Source: Pseudaminobacter soli (ex Zhang et al. 2022)
Lineage (GTDB): Bacteria > Pseudomonadota > Alphaproteobacteria > Rhizobiales > Rhizobiaceae
Length of the DNA: 64,000 nt
Direction of reading: 5' to 3'
NCBI RefSeq assembly: GCF_014595955.1
Contig: NZ_JABVCF010000009.1
Span: 62,001 to 126,000 of the forward strand
Positions 16,442 through 25,023 of the stretch are shown one piece after another. Numbering within the stretch: position 1 is the stretch's first letter; every line of letters starts with the position of its first letter. A program made the position numbers and the translations under genes. The notes under the pieces are model-generated. The model did not search any database. It was not told where the DNA came from and worked only from the letters and a program-made list of their open reading frames with translations.

Positions 16442-18529
16442 ATGGCGATTACAGAAACGATATCCCCGAGCACCCCCGCCCGACACAGCCGGGACGTGTT
16501 CTTCGCCCTTGGCATCGTTGTCATCCTGGCGGTGCTGTTCCTGCCGATCCCGGCCTTCATGATCGACCTCGGGCTGGCGATCTCCATCGCCCTGTCTGTG
16601 CTGATCCTGATGGTTGCGCTCTGGATCCAGCGGCCGCTCGACTTCTCTTCCTTCCCGACGATCCTCCTCATCGCCACAATGCTGCGACTGTCGCTGAACA
16701 TCGCGACGACCCGCATGATCCTGTCGCATGGTAGCGAAGGCACGACCGCGGCTGGCTACATCATCAGCGGCTTCTCCCAGTTGGTGATGAGCGGCGACTT
16801 CGTGATCGGCCTGATTGTCTTCCTGATCCTGATCATCGTGAACTTCATCGTGATCACCAAGGGCGCCACCCGTATCGCCGAGGTCGGCGCGCGCTTCACC
16901 CTCGACGCCATCCCCGGCAAGCAGATGTCGATCGACGCCGACCTGTCGGCGGGCGTGATCGACGACAAGACGGCGCAGCTCCGCCGGCGCGAACTGGAGG
17001 AGGAAAGCTCCTTCTTCGGCTCGATGGACGGCGCCTCCAAATTCGTGCGCGGCGATGCCATCGCCGGCCTGATCATCACCGCGATCAACATCATCGGCGG
17101 CATCGCCATCGGCTATTTCCGCCATGGCATGGCCATGGGCGAATCCGCCGACGTCTTCATCAAGCTGTCGGTCGGCGATGGCCTGGTGACACAGATCCCG
17201 GCGCTCATCGTCTCTCTCGCCGCCGGCCTGCTGGTGTCCAAGGGCGGCACGCGGGGCTCCGCCGACCAGGCGGTGTTCGGCCAGCTCGGCGCCTATCCGC
17301 GCGCCCTCTATGTCGCGGCGGGACTGCTGATCCTGCTCGGGCTGATGCCCGGCCTGCCGATGTTCCCCTTCGTCGCTCTGGCCGGCTCGATGGCAGCAAT
17401 CGGCTATGTCATCCCGCTCCGCCGCAAGCAGATGATGGAAGAACAGGCCGAACTCGCCCGCCAGCAGAGCGCCACCAAGGAGGACGAGGAGAAGAATTCG
17501 GTCAAGGCGTCGCTGAAGACCGCCGAGATCGAACTCCTGATCGGCAAGCAGCTGTCGACCAGGCTGCTCGTCTCGCACCAGGAACTTGCCTTCCGCATGG
17601 CGAAAATGCGCAAGAAATTCGCTACGCAGTACGGCTTCGTCGTGCCTGAGGTGAAGCTCACTGACGAGCTCTCGCTGCAGAGCAAAAGCTACCAGATCAA
17701 GATCCACGGTACCGTCGTCGCTGAATATCAGATGCGGGTCGGCGACCTCATGGTACTGCTCGGCCAGCGCGAGCCTCCCGAAATCCCCGGCGCGGAGGTC
17801 CGCGAGCCGGCGTTCGGCATGCGCGCCTACTCCGTCCCGGAAATGTTCGCCGAGGATCTGAAGCGCGAGCAGTTTACCTACGCCGACAACATGTCGGTCC
17901 TGCTCACCCATCTTTCAGAGGTGATCCGCAACAACCTGCCGCAGTTGCTCTCCTACAAGGACATGAAGGCACTGCTGGAACGCCAGGATCCCGAATACCG
18001 GAAGCTGGCGGACGATATCTGCACGGCGCACATCTCCTACCCAGGCCTGCAGGCCGTGCTTAAGCTGCTGCTTGCCGAACGCGTCTCCATCCGCAACCTG
18101 CACCTTATCATCGAGGCCATTGCAGAGATCGCGCCGCATGTGCGCCGCACCGAGCAGATTGTCGAGCATGTGCGGGTCCGCATGGCCCAGCAGATCTGCG
18201 GCGACCTGTCGGAGAGCGGCGTGCTCAAGGTGCTCAGGCTCGGCAACCGCTGGGATCTCGCCTTCCACCAGAGCCTCAAGCGCGATGCCAAGGGAGAGAT
18301 CCGCGAATTCGACATCGACCCGCGCCAGCTCGAGGAATTCGGCCAGGAAGCGACCACCGCGATCCGTGCGCATATGGAAGCCGGCGAGCGCTTCGTGATT
18401 GTCACCGCACCCGATGCCCGGCCCTATGTCCGGATGATCGTGGAACGCCTGTTCCCCACCCTGCCGGTCCTTTCGCATGTCGAAATCGCCAAGGGCGTCG
18501 AGATCCGGATCCTCGGCACGATCTCGTGA
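16442..18529 (+). CDS. flhA: Flagellar export gate protein FlhA
   Basis: FlhA is the large inner-membrane subunit of the flagellar type III export gate. The 695-residue product has about eight membrane helices in residues 20-310, with the FHIPEP-type conserved cytoplasmic loop ([17 protein letters not shown]). Its cytoplasmic domain docks chaperone-substrate complexes (about 340-695). Length and motifs are normal. It overlaps fliR (GTGA). It is separated from fliQ by the two-component module and so needs its own promoter in the 160-base gap shared with the kinase. Confidence 0.96.
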   Translation: MAITETISPSTPARHSRDVFFALGIVVILAVLFLPIPAFMIDLGLAISIALSVLILMVALWIQRPLDFSSFPTILLIATMLRLSLNIATTRMILSHGSEGTTAAGYIISGFSQLVMSGDFVIGLIVFLILIIVNFIVITKGATRIAEVGARFTLDAIPGKQMSIDADLSAGVIDDKTAQLRRRELEEESSFFGSMDGASKFVRGDAIAGLIITAINIIGGIAIGYFRHGMAMGESADVFIKLSVGDGLVTQIPALIVSLAAGLLVSKGGTRGSADQAVFGQLGAYPRALYVAAGLLILLGLMPGLPMFPFVALAGSMAAIGYVIPLRRKQMMEEQAELARQQSATKEDEEKNSVKASLKTAEIELLIGKQLSTRLLVSHQELAFRMAKMRKKFATQYGFVVPEVKLTDELSLQSKSYQIKIHGTVVAEYQMRVGDLMVLLGQREPPEIPGAEVREPAFGMRAYSVPEMFAEDLKREQFTYADNMSVLLTHLSEVIRNNLPQLLSYKDMKALLERQDPEYRKLADDICTAHISYPGLQAVLKLLLAERVSIRNLHLIIEAIAEIAPHVRRTEQIVEHVRVRMAQQICGDLSESGVLKVLRLGNRWDLAFHQSLKRDAKGEIREFDIDPRQLEEFGQEATTAIRAHMEAGERFVIVTAPDARPYVRMIVERLFPTLPVLSHVEIAKGVEIRILGTIS

Positions 18530-19278
18530 GCGCATTCACCGACACGGTGGTGATTGCGGCATTCCTCGCCTTCTGCCGCATCGGCGCCTGCTTCATGCTG
18601 ATGCCGGGCCTCTCCAGCGCCCGTGTGCCGATGCAGGTCCGGCTCTTCGTCGCGATCGCCGCGACGGGAGCACTGCTGGCCCATCTCTGGGACCAGCTGA
18701 TGCCCTTCGCCAGCCGCGACCCCGCCCTCCTTGGTCCAATGATCGTGTCGGAACTGCTGACCGGCAGCCTCATCGGGCTGCTGGCACGCCTTTACATGCT
18801 GGCGCTCGCGTTCATAGGCTCGGCGATCGCCATGCTGGTCGGATATGGCGGCATGGCCGGGCCGGGCATCGAGAACGGCGAGCCGCAGGCGCCACTCGGC
18901 GAGATCATATCCTTCTCGGCGCTGATGCTGCTCTTTGTGTTCGACTTTCATCACCAGATCGTCGAGGCACTGGTCCGCTCCTATGAATTTGCGCCGGTGA
19001 ACGTGTTCTTCAATCCACGCGGGGCGCTGGTGAATGTCGGCGACACGATCGGCGATTCATTCCTCATCGCGCTGCGGCTCGGCAGCCCGTTCGTCGCCTA
19101 CGCCATTCTGGTCAACCTGACGGTCGGCTTCGTGAACAAGCTGACCCCACAGATCCCGGTCTATTTCATCTCGCTGCCGATGGTGATCGCCGGTGGCCTG
19201 ATCCTCTTCTACTTCGCCATCGCGACCATGCTCAGCCTGTTTGCCGATGGATTCGCGGCAGCGACGCTGGGAGGCTGA
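18526..19278 (+). CDS. fliR: Flagellar export protein FliR
   Basis: FliR is an inner-membrane component of the export gate, normally with FliP and FliQ. The 250-residue product is hydrophobic with about six helices, including [20 protein letters not shown] near the start and [19 protein letters not shown] near the end. The start is a GTG overlapping the flhA stop (GTGA). The next gene begins 2 bases after its stop. fliP is not in the window. Confidence 0.94.
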   Translation: MSAFTDTVVIAAFLAFCRIGACFMLMPGLSSARVPMQVRLFVAIAATGALLAHLWDQLMPFASRDPALLGPMIVSELLTGSLIGLLARLYMLALAFIGSAIAMLVGYGGMAGPGIENGEPQAPLGEIISFSALMLLFVFDFHHQIVEALVRSYEFAPVNVFFNPRGALVNVGDTIGDSFLIALRLGSPFVAYAILVNLTVGFVNKLTPQIPVYFISLPMVIAGGLILFYFAIATMLSLFADGFAAATLGG

Positions 19279-19280
19279 AA

Positions 19281-19664
19281 GTGCAGGATCGAAGAGAACG
19301 GCTTCGCAAGCTAGTGGTCGTCCAGGAGAAGTTGCAGCGTCTGCACGAGACGCGCCACGCCGGATATGTCGCGGCTGCCGCCAAGGAGCGGGCCGAAGCA
19401 AACGAACTCGCCAACAGCTTCGACGCGGAAGGGTCAATGGCGAGCCTGTTCCCGGAACTCTACCACAGCCGGATATCGGCTGCGCTTGCCAAGGAGCAGG
19501 CGAACCTGCGGCTTGCCGAAGTCGAGGCGCAACACGTCGCCACCGCAACCGCTCGCACCAACATGGTCGAGCGGGCCTGGAAGGATGCCGCGCGCGAGGA
19601 CGAGCGGGCAAAGGCGGAGCGCGATCGGCTGGAGTTGCTCGGCCGCAAGCCAAGCGCTGAGTAA
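19281..19664 (+). CDS. FliJ-like coiled-coil flagellar protein
   Basis: The 127-residue, highly charged, almost wholly helical product (RERLRKLVVVQEKLQRLHET, AKEQANLRLAEVEAQHVA, AREDERAKAERDRLELLG) starts at GTG behind GGAGG, in the end of fliR. Size, coiled-coil pattern and position among export genes fit FliJ, the general chaperone that links the FliI ATPase to FlhA. No diagnostic motif exists for the family, so the name is an inference. Confidence 0.55.
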   Translation: MQDRRERLRKLVVVQEKLQRLHETRHAGYVAAAAKERAEANELANSFDAEGSMASLFPELYHSRISAALAKEQANLRLAEVEAQHVATATARTNMVERAWKDAAREDERAKAERDRLELLGRKPSAE

Positions 19665-19720
19665 GGCTCCCACAAGCTTACCGCGTCACATTGCTGACAT
19701 CTGAATCGGAGCGGCTATTC

Positions 19721-20287
19721 GTGGCGATCTCACCTCCAAGCGACATTGTCCTCGACGTCGCTCGCGCGGTCGAGCCGGAGGGCGTTCAGGCGGCACGGGC
19801 CGCTTTGGCGCAGCGCAGCGGCGCACCGGCGCCGGCGAGCTCCGACGCCGCATTCTCCGTCAATGTCGCGAACCAGACCGCAGCGCCGGGTCTTTCCCGC
19901 AGCGCCGAACCTGCCGGGCGGGCCGACGCCTACAAGCGCTTCGAGGCGGTCGTGCTCCAAACCTTCGTCCGCTCGATGCTGCCGAAGGAGGCGGAGCAGG
20001 TCTACGGAAAGGGCATGGCCGGCGACATGTGGAAGTCGATGATGGCCGAAAGGCTAGCCGACGTGATTGCGGATCGCGGCGGCATCGGCATCGCCTCGCG
20101 GCTGCTCGCCGGCCACTATGTCGAGGGCGAGAAGAAAGTCTCGATCGGGCCCATCTCTCGCGGCACCGAGAACACCGAGGCCGACATGCAGTCGTCCCTC
20201 TCCACCGCACTGCTTCATGAACTTCAACGCAAGGCTGCCCAGTCCCTCCGCGGCATCGCCACAACCTCAGACAAAAGCGACACCTAG
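19721..20287 (+). CDS. flgJ: Rod-binding protein FlgJ (rod-cap domain only)
   Basis: The product carries the FlgJ N-terminal rod-binding domain (YKRFEAVVLQTFVRSMLPKE, MAGDMWKSMMAERLADVIAD, GIGIASRLL) without the muramidase half found in enterobacteria. That is usual in alphaproteobacteria, where a separate transglycosylase (here 5957-6556) opens the wall. The GTG at 19721 is chosen because GGAG lies 9 bases upstream, giving 188 residues; a TTG at 19691 is less likely. Confidence 0.88.
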   Translation: MAISPPSDIVLDVARAVEPEGVQAARAALAQRSGAPAPASSDAAFSVNVANQTAAPGLSRSAEPAGRADAYKRFEAVVLQTFVRSMLPKEAEQVYGKGMAGDMWKSMMAERLADVIADRGGIGIASRLLAGHYVEGEKKVSIGPISRGTENTEADMQSSLSTALLHELQRKAAQSLRGIATTSDKSDT

Positions 20288-20299
20288 GATCGACCTATC

Positions 20300-20710
20300 A
20301 TGAGCGACCAGTTCACTCCCATGTACAAGGCGCCGGCTGCGAACGATCCAGCTGCTCTCGGCCGGCCAGCGAGCCTTTCCATCATCATCGGCCGCATCGA
20401 GGAGGCCGTCGAGGCCGAGACGCACGGGCTGAAGACCGAGCGCAACTTCGACCTGTCGTCGTCGAACGCACGCAAGAGCCGCTATCTCTATGAGTTGACA
20501 CGCGCCATGAAGGGCGTGACGGAAGCCGAATTCCTGGAGGAACACCGCGACAGCCTGACCCGCTTGCGTGGCACGCTGGCCCGCAACGAGGCGGCCATTC
20601 GCGCCCACCTCGATGCCGTCAGCGAAGTCGCCGAACTGATGCGTGACGCCATTCGGCGCGCCGAGGCGGACGGCACCTACTCCGCCGGCGAGTTCGGGTG
20701 GGGAACGTGA
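20300..20710 (+). CDS. FlgN-like flagellar export chaperone candidate
   Basis: The 136-residue soluble helical protein has heptad-like segments (IIGRIEEAVEAETHGLKTER, RKSRYLYELTRAMKGV, LRGTLARNEAAIRAHLDAVS). The layout matches the FlgN family, which chaperones FlgK and FlgL to the export gate. The gene follows flgJ by 12 bases and overlaps the next gene by 4 bases. Assignment is by pattern and context. Confidence 0.6.
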   Translation: MSDQFTPMYKAPAANDPAALGRPASLSIIIGRIEEAVEAETHGLKTERNFDLSSSNARKSRYLYELTRAMKGVTEAEFLEEHRDSLTRLRGTLARNEAAIRAHLDAVSEVAELMRDAIRRAEADGTYSAGEFGWGT

Positions 20711-21258
20711 TCAAGTTCGTCCTGGCCGCGGTCTGGATCTGCGTCGCAACCTTGGGCGCGGTCTTCTACGCTTTCCAGTCGGTGGAGTCGAAGTCGACTG
20801 CGGATGAGACCGGTCCCCTGACGATGATGGGCGGCCTGGACTATGTGAAGACGGAAGTGATCTCCGTCCCGGTGATCCGCGACGCCGCCGTGGAAGGCTA
20901 TTTCCTTACAAGACTGGTCTACACTGTGGACCCGCGCGAGATGAAGAAGCTGAAGGTTCCTGCCGAAGCGGTCATAACGGACGTGGTCTATTCCTTCGTG
21001 TACTCCAGCCCCAGCCTAGATTTCCGCAAGGTGAAGACGCTGGACCCTGACCGGCTGCGCAACGGCATCCGGGAGGGCATCAATACGCGCATAGGGCAGC
21101 AACTGATCCAGGACGTTTTGATCGAGCAGATCGATTACCTCTCGAAGGAGGAAGTCCGCGACAACGCGCTGAAGCGTCGCAAGAGCAGCGCCAAGGTCGT
21201 CACTTTCGGCCAGCAGACTGCGGAGCAGCCCGCGGAGGGAGCCGGCCCGGCCCATTGA
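20707..21258 (+). CDS. FliL-like membrane-anchored flagellar protein
   Basis: The 183-residue product has one N-terminal membrane helix (IKFVLAAVWICVATLGAVFY) and a periplasmic domain. Its end (LRNGIREGINTRIGQQLIQD, followed by a short charged tail) recalls the C-terminal helix of FliL/stomatin-like stator proteins. The start is the GTG overlapping the previous stop (GTGA) with GGTGGGG before it; a GTG at 20698 is the alternative. It is the last gene of the flagellar run. Role in stator stabilisation is an inference. Confidence 0.5.
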   Translation: MIKFVLAAVWICVATLGAVFYAFQSVESKSTADETGPLTMMGGLDYVKTEVISVPVIRDAAVEGYFLTRLVYTVDPREMKKLKVPAEAVITDVVYSFVYSSPSLDFRKVKTLDPDRLRNGIREGINTRIGQQLIQDVLIEQIDYLSKEEVRDNALKRRKSSAKVVTFGQQTAEQPAEGAGPAH

Positions 21259-21394
21259 GCGTACGCCATCCGGCCTGTTGACCTCAAAGTCTCAGTTGAC
21301 GTAACCGACGTCGGCATTGTGTGCCATCGCCGCTTGCGATCGCCACTCTAGATGAGCAACCATCGCCGTCGGGCCTGCAATGGAGAAGATTAAG

Positions 21395-21679
21395 ATGGGC
21401 GTGAAGGAAATTGCGGACCGTTTGCGTCCAAATGTCGAATCCGCTGGTTTTCAGCACTCGGCCAAGTTCGACACGGGACCGGACGGCGTCGTCGTTATCG
21501 ACGGGAACACCATCTCCACCGAAGACGCGCCGACCGATTGCACCATTTCGCTGTCGCTCGCGGATCTGGAGGCCCTGATCGCAGGGGACCTCAGCCCGAC
21601 CATGGCGTTCATGACCGGGAAGATAAAGGTCGAAGGCGACATGTCCGTCGCGATGGCGCTCGGTCAGATGGTGGGCTGA
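21395..21679 (+). CDS. SCP2 sterol-transfer domain protein
   Basis: The 94-residue product is essentially one SCP2 fold (AKFDTGPDGVVVIDGNTIST, CTISLSLADLEALIAGDLSP, MAFMTGKIKVEGDMSVAM). Such small bacterial proteins bind lipids in a hydrophobic tunnel; the ligand is unknown. The ATG at 21395 is preferred because GGAGAAG lies 6 bases upstream; the ATG at 21380 would sit before that ribosome site. It stands alone between the flagellar genes and a convergent acetyltransferase. Confidence 0.88.
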   Translation: MGVKEIADRLRPNVESAGFQHSAKFDTGPDGVVVIDGNTISTEDAPTDCTISLSLADLEALIAGDLSPTMAFMTGKIKVEGDMSVAMALGQMVG

Positions 21680-21708
21680 GCGGCAGCCGACACGAAGTTG
21701 CGCGCATA

Positions 21709-21735
21709 CTCCTCCCAGGCCGGACCTGGGAGGAG
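21709..21735. terminator. Bidirectional terminator-like hairpin between SCP2 and acetyltransferase genes
   Basis: CTCCTCCCAGG (21709-21719) and CCTGGGAGGAG (21725-21735) form a perfect 11-bp stem with a 5-base loop between two convergent genes. No T-run follows on either strand, but the stem is strong and the position is right for termination in both directions. Confidence 0.55.
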
Positions 21736-21810
21736 AAGCCGAATTCAAACTGCCTTGGGAGCCTTGCTGCTTTCGCCGCCTCTTCCGTCGAGGCTACGCG
21801 CCGCAGAACC

Positions 21811-22446
21811 TTACGCCGCCCGCTTCAGGCCGGCAGCCGACCTCTTCGGAAGCTTCCGGCCGGTGGCCTTCAGCACCCCTTCCGCGCCATCCAACGCGCC
21901 TTCCGTCAGCTCGAGCGCCAGGAAGCGGTGCCGCTCATACGGCCCCGGCATGGCAAGCGACGCGGTCTTTTCAGCCGAGAAGCCGAAGCGCGCATAATAG
22001 GGCGCGTCGCCAACAAGCAGGATCGCACGGTGGCCGAGCCGCCTTGCTTCGGCAATAGCGTGGCGCATCAGCGCAGAGCCGATGCCAAAGCCCTTCGCAT
22101 CTGGATCGACGGCAAGCGGCCCGAGGAGAAGCACGTCCCCCTCCGGAAGGGACTTTGCCCTAACCGCCACATCCCACAGCCGCACCGTCCCGACGACCCG
22201 CCCCTTGGGATCGCGCGCGACGAACGCCAGCCCTTTGGAGGGTATGCGCCCGCGACGGAGTTTTTCCGACGACTTGCGCGTGCGGCCAAGCCCCATGGCG
22301 CGGTCGAGCAATGCTTCGCGGGCGGCAATGTCGGCGTCAGATTCGGGAGTGATGGTGAAGGCATAGCCACTGCCGATCTCCCCCCTTGTGGGGGAGATCA
22401 GCCGGCCGCCGATGCCGGCGCCAGCGAAATTGCTGAGAGAATTCAT
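21811..22446 (-). CDS. GNAT-family N-acetyltransferase with repeat-derived N-terminus
   Basis: The 211-residue product has a GNAT core with acetyl-CoA-binding motif A (LGPLAVDPDAKGFGIGSALM) and the later segment VGDAPYYARFGFSAEKT. It resembles the YhbS type of small acetyltransferase. Substrate unknown. The ATG at 22446 follows GAGGGATAGTGG. Residues about 14-25 (GRLISPTRGEIG) are encoded by a palindrome (22375-22399) of a kind common in Mesorhizobium intergenic DNA, so the N-terminus looks acquired. No in-frame ATG exists between that repeat and the start of the conserved fold (FTITPESDADIAAREALLDR). The gene runs in the same direction as ornithine decarboxylase, 95 bases downstream of it. 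Confidence 0.82.
   Translation of the reverse strand: MNSLSNFAGAGIGGRLISPTRGEIGSGYAFTITPESDADIAAREALLDRAMGLGRTRKSSEKLRRGRIPSKGLAFVARDPKGRVVGTVRLWDVAVRAKSLPEGDVLLLGPLAVDPDAKGFGIGSALMRHAIAEARRLGHRAILLVGDAPYYARFGFSAEKTASLAMPGPYERHRFLALELTEGALDGAEGVLKATGRKLPKRSAAGLKRAA
22375..22399. repeat. GATCTCCCCC palindromic repeat inside the acetyltransferase gene
   Basis: GATCTCCCCC (22375-22384) and GGGGGAGATC (22390-22399) are perfect 10-bp arms with a 5-base loop. The word ctcccccttgtgggggag is familiar from short dispersed repeats in Mesorhizobium genomes, recalled rather than searched. On the minus strand it is read in frame as ISPTRGEIG-type sequence. Confidence 0.6.
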
Positions 22447-22541
22447 TCCACTATCCCTCACAAGCGGAGATCTGTTTCCACGAGCGAACCCGCCGCCGGC
22501 TGGACGGCCGGCGACAGGAGAGACGCTGACGGCGCGAGCCG

Positions 22542-23675
22542 TCAGATCACGTAGGATCGGAGCGGTTCGAAGCCGTTGAAGGCGACCGAGGCGTAGGTCG
22601 TCGTGTAGGCGCCCGTGCCCTCGATCAGCACCTCGTCGCCGATGGTCAGCGACAGCGGCAGCGGATAGGGCGACTTCTCGTAGAGCACGTCGGCCGAGTC
22701 GCAGGTCGGCCCGGCGAGCACGCAAGGCGCCTTGGCGTCTCCGTCACGTGGGGTCACGATCGGGTAGCGGATTGCCTCGTCCATCGTCTCCGCGAGCCCG
22801 CCGAACTTGCCGATGTCGAGATAGACCCAGCGCACATTGTCGTTGTCGGCCTTCTTGGAGATCAGCACGACTTCCGATTTGATAACGCCGGCATTGCCGA
22901 CCATGCCGCGGCCCGGCTCGATGATGGTCTCCGGGAGACGGTTGCCAAAATGCTTTGAAAGCGCCTCGAAGATCGCCTGGCCGTAGGCCTGCGCCGCCGG
23001 CACGTCCTTGAGGTAGCGGGTCGGGAAGCCGCCGCCCATATTGACCATCCTCAGCACGATGCCCTCATCGGCCAGCGTGGCAAAAACCCGCTTGGCGTCG
23101 CCGAGTGCACGATCCCAGGCCGTCAGGTCGCACTGCTGCGAGCCAACGTGGAACGACACGCCGTAGGCATCGAGCCCGAGCATCTTGGCATGACGCAGCA
23201 CGTCGACAGCCATGGCAGGCACGCAGCCGAACTTGCGCGACAGCGGCCATTCGGCGCCCTCGCCGTCGGTCAGGACGCGGCAGAACACCCTGGATCCTGG
23301 AGCAGCGCGCGCCACCTTCTCCACCTCCTCGACGCAGTCGACGGCGAAGAGGCGGATGCCGAACTCATAGGCGCGAGCGATATCGCGCTCCTTCTTGATC
23401 GTGTTGCCGAAAGAGATGCGCTCCGCCGGCGCACCGGCATCCATTGCCATCTCGATTTCGGCGACCGAAGCGGTGTCGAAGGACGAGCCGAGGCCGGCAA
23501 GCAGGCGCAGGATCTCCGGCGCCGGGTTTGCCTTCACCGCGTAGTAGATCTTGGATTCGGGGAGCGCCTTCTCGAAGGCGCGGTAGTTGTCGCGCACGAC
23601 ATCGAGGTCGATGACGAGGCAGGGGCCCTCCGGTCGTCGGGTGGCGAGGAAGTCGAGGATACGCTGGGTCGCCAT
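22542..23675 (-). CDS. odc: Ornithine decarboxylase, PLP fold III
   Basis: This enzyme makes putrescine from ornithine in the cytosol. The 377-residue product is the eukaryote-like fold-III decarboxylase: PLP lysine in YYAVKANPAPEILRLLAGLG, SFDTASVAEIEMAMDAGA, VSFHVGSQQ, the glycine loop NMGGGFPTRY, EPGRGMVGNAG, and the catalytic Cys in GPTCDSADVLYE. The start at 23675 is where homology begins; the frame is open further upstream but that stretch is leader. With homospermidine synthase at 56948-58393 it supplies homospermidine. A roughly 530-base non-coding leader precedes it, which fits RNA-level control. Ornithine/arginine-type substrate cannot be fully separated by eye, but ornithine is usual here. 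Confidence 0.92.
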   Translation of the reverse strand: MATQRILDFLATRRPEGPCLVIDLDVVRDNYRAFEKALPESKIYYAVKANPAPEILRLLAGLGSSFDTASVAEIEMAMDAGAPAERISFGNTIKKERDIARAYEFGIRLFAVDCVEEVEKVARAAPGSRVFCRVLTDGEGAEWPLSRKFGCVPAMAVDVLRHAKMLGLDAYGVSFHVGSQQCDLTAWDRALGDAKRVFATLADEGIVLRMVNMGGGFPTRYLKDVPAAQAYGQAIFEALSKHFGNRLPETIIEPGRGMVGNAGVIKSEVVLISKKADNDNVRWVYLDIGKFGGLAETMDEAIRYPIVTPRDGDAKAPCVLAGPTCDSADVLYEKSPYPLPLSLTIGDEVLIEGTGAYTTTYASVAFNGFEPLRSYVI

Positions 23676-24212
23676 GGTCGCTCCATTCGCGCCTTTCCGG
23701 CGCGCGCAAGGGCTCGGGCGCTGCGGAGGCTCGTTCCGCGAACGCTCGGTTGGACAAAGGCGGGACGAAAATCCAATGGGACCAGCCGGTGGAGACCCCG
23801 GAACCATCGAATGCCGTCTCGCGGCGATGAGCTTGAGCCTTGCCGGGCTCCTGCTCGCTTTGTCTGCCTTGGCTTGGAGGGATGTCCCACCGCACTGCCG
23901 GCAATGAAGGTGTGCCTCTTCAGTAACCCCGGTCTTTGGACAACCGGAAGAGAACCAGAAAGGCCCGCACCGTCGTTGCTTCAAGGCGTCCTCGGACTGT
24001 GCGGTTGGCCGCTCATCCGACCGGGTTCGTTACTCCCCGGGTACCGTCCCGGTTGCCTCGCCATTCCGAGGACCGGGGGACGCCCACAGGCACGTGCGAC
24101 TTTGGGCAGCCGCGGATTTAATGATTCGACCTGTCACAATCAATTGGAAATTGATCTCAGGGCGCAAAAAATTGGAGCGGCGATTTCTTGAGCGCTGGGC
24201 CGCGCTTTCGGC
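23676..24212 (-). ncRNA. Candidate speF-type leader RNA upstream of ornithine decarboxylase
   Basis: This 537-base stretch has no convincing gene on either strand. On the minus strand it is GC-rich and full of short pairing arms such as CCGGGACGGTACCCGG (around 24031-24050). A TTGTGACAGG/TTAAAT stretch (about 24115-24137) could be the promoter. Established knowledge: the Rfam speF element is a long structured leader in front of ornithine decarboxylase genes of Rhizobiales. Position and gene match that case exactly; I could not score the covariance model, so the class is inferred. Confidence 0.5.
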
Positions 24213-24992
24213 TCAGTTCGTGGCGATGTTCCGCGCGGCAGCCCTTGCCTTCGCCAACAGCGCGTCATCCCGCGAAACGCCAGAGCGTTCGCAATAACGG
24301 CCCAGGCGCCGGACACCCTCGTCTTCCCTGGCGAGCGCGATCAGGAGCAGGCCCCAAGCCAAGTCCGTCTGAACATAATTTTCAAGGGAGAAGCGTTCGA
24401 ATTGCATTGCGGCCCGTTGTTCGAACGCCGAAAGGACACCCTGGAGAGAATTCAGCTTGGCAAGATCCACGCCGGCTACTCTGAGAGATGCCCGTGCGAC
24501 GGTCCCGATGCGGCGATCATCGTCGTTGTAGAAGAACGAACACCATTTGGAATTCGAGCCCTTCTTGTCGATGGGATCGATGCACAAGTCCATTCGTGCC
24601 GACTTCGACGTTCGCTTCCATGCAAGGCGCCCCCGATTGGCGATTGGCACAAAGTCCAACGACACGCCCCAGCAAGCCGAATAGGTGGCGCCCTTTATCG
24701 CCTTGAACTCAAAGATATGGCGAAATTGATCTTCGCGGTGGTGGACCCACCGCAGGTCAGCGACTCTCTCGAGATTTCCGTTTGAGTCTTGGTCGGCTAT
24801 GACAGCCGATATCACGTCGCCAATCTCGCCGGCCGTACGAGCCGGTTTTCCAGCGTCGAAGCGCCTGCCAAATATCCGTGACAAATCGAAGAGCAAATCG
24901 AACTCTGAGCTGCAGGATACATCTTCCCAAACACCACTTGCTGTTCGAGTTCGAGTCAACAACAAACTTGCAAATCGCGTCCGGTCGAACAA
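24213..24992 (-). CDS. Orphan hypothetical protein, lower-GC region
   Basis: The product is about 259 residues if started at TTG 24992; no ATG or good ribosome site is visible, and the frame stays open further upstream into the divergent amidase gene. It has segments EFDLLFDLSRIFGRRFDAGK, WGVSLDFVPIANRGRLAWKR, SKWCSFFYNDDDRRIGTVAR and a helical C-terminus (AWGLLLIALAREDEGVRRLG). The middle part vaguely recalls DUF4304-type proteins, but I would not name it. Base composition is visibly less GC-rich than its neighbours, which suggests recent acquisition. It sits between the ODC leader and the amidase. Function unknown. Confidence 0.55.
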   Translation of the reverse strand: MFDRTRFASLLLTRTRTASGVWEDVSCSSEFDLLFDLSRIFGRRFDAGKPARTAGEIGDVISAVIADQDSNGNLERVADLRWVHHREDQFRHIFEFKAIKGATYSACWGVSLDFVPIANRGRLAWKRTSKSARMDLCIDPIDKKGSNSKWCSFFYNDDDRRIGTVARASLRVAGVDLAKLNSLQGVLSAFEQRAAMQFERFSLENYVQTDLAWGLLLIALAREDEGVRRLGRYCERSGVSRDDALLAKARAAARNIATN

Positions 24993-25023
24993 TGGTGCCC
25001 CTGACCACTCCGGGAAGTGAACG

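Noticed and set aside
16400-17911. A 503-codon open frame on the minus strand across flhA
   Set aside because: It is antisense to an unmistakable flhA; its His/Asp/Arg/Gly-rich sequence is typical of the antisense frame of GC-rich genes and has no family features.
23676-23984. N-terminal extension of ornithine decarboxylase to 480 residues
   Set aside because: The added 103 residues are unlike any fold-III decarboxylase, and the stretch is better explained as structured leader RNA.
23148-24191. A plus-strand frame covering the ODC gene and its leader
   Set aside because: Antisense to the decarboxylase for most of its length and without recognisable domains.
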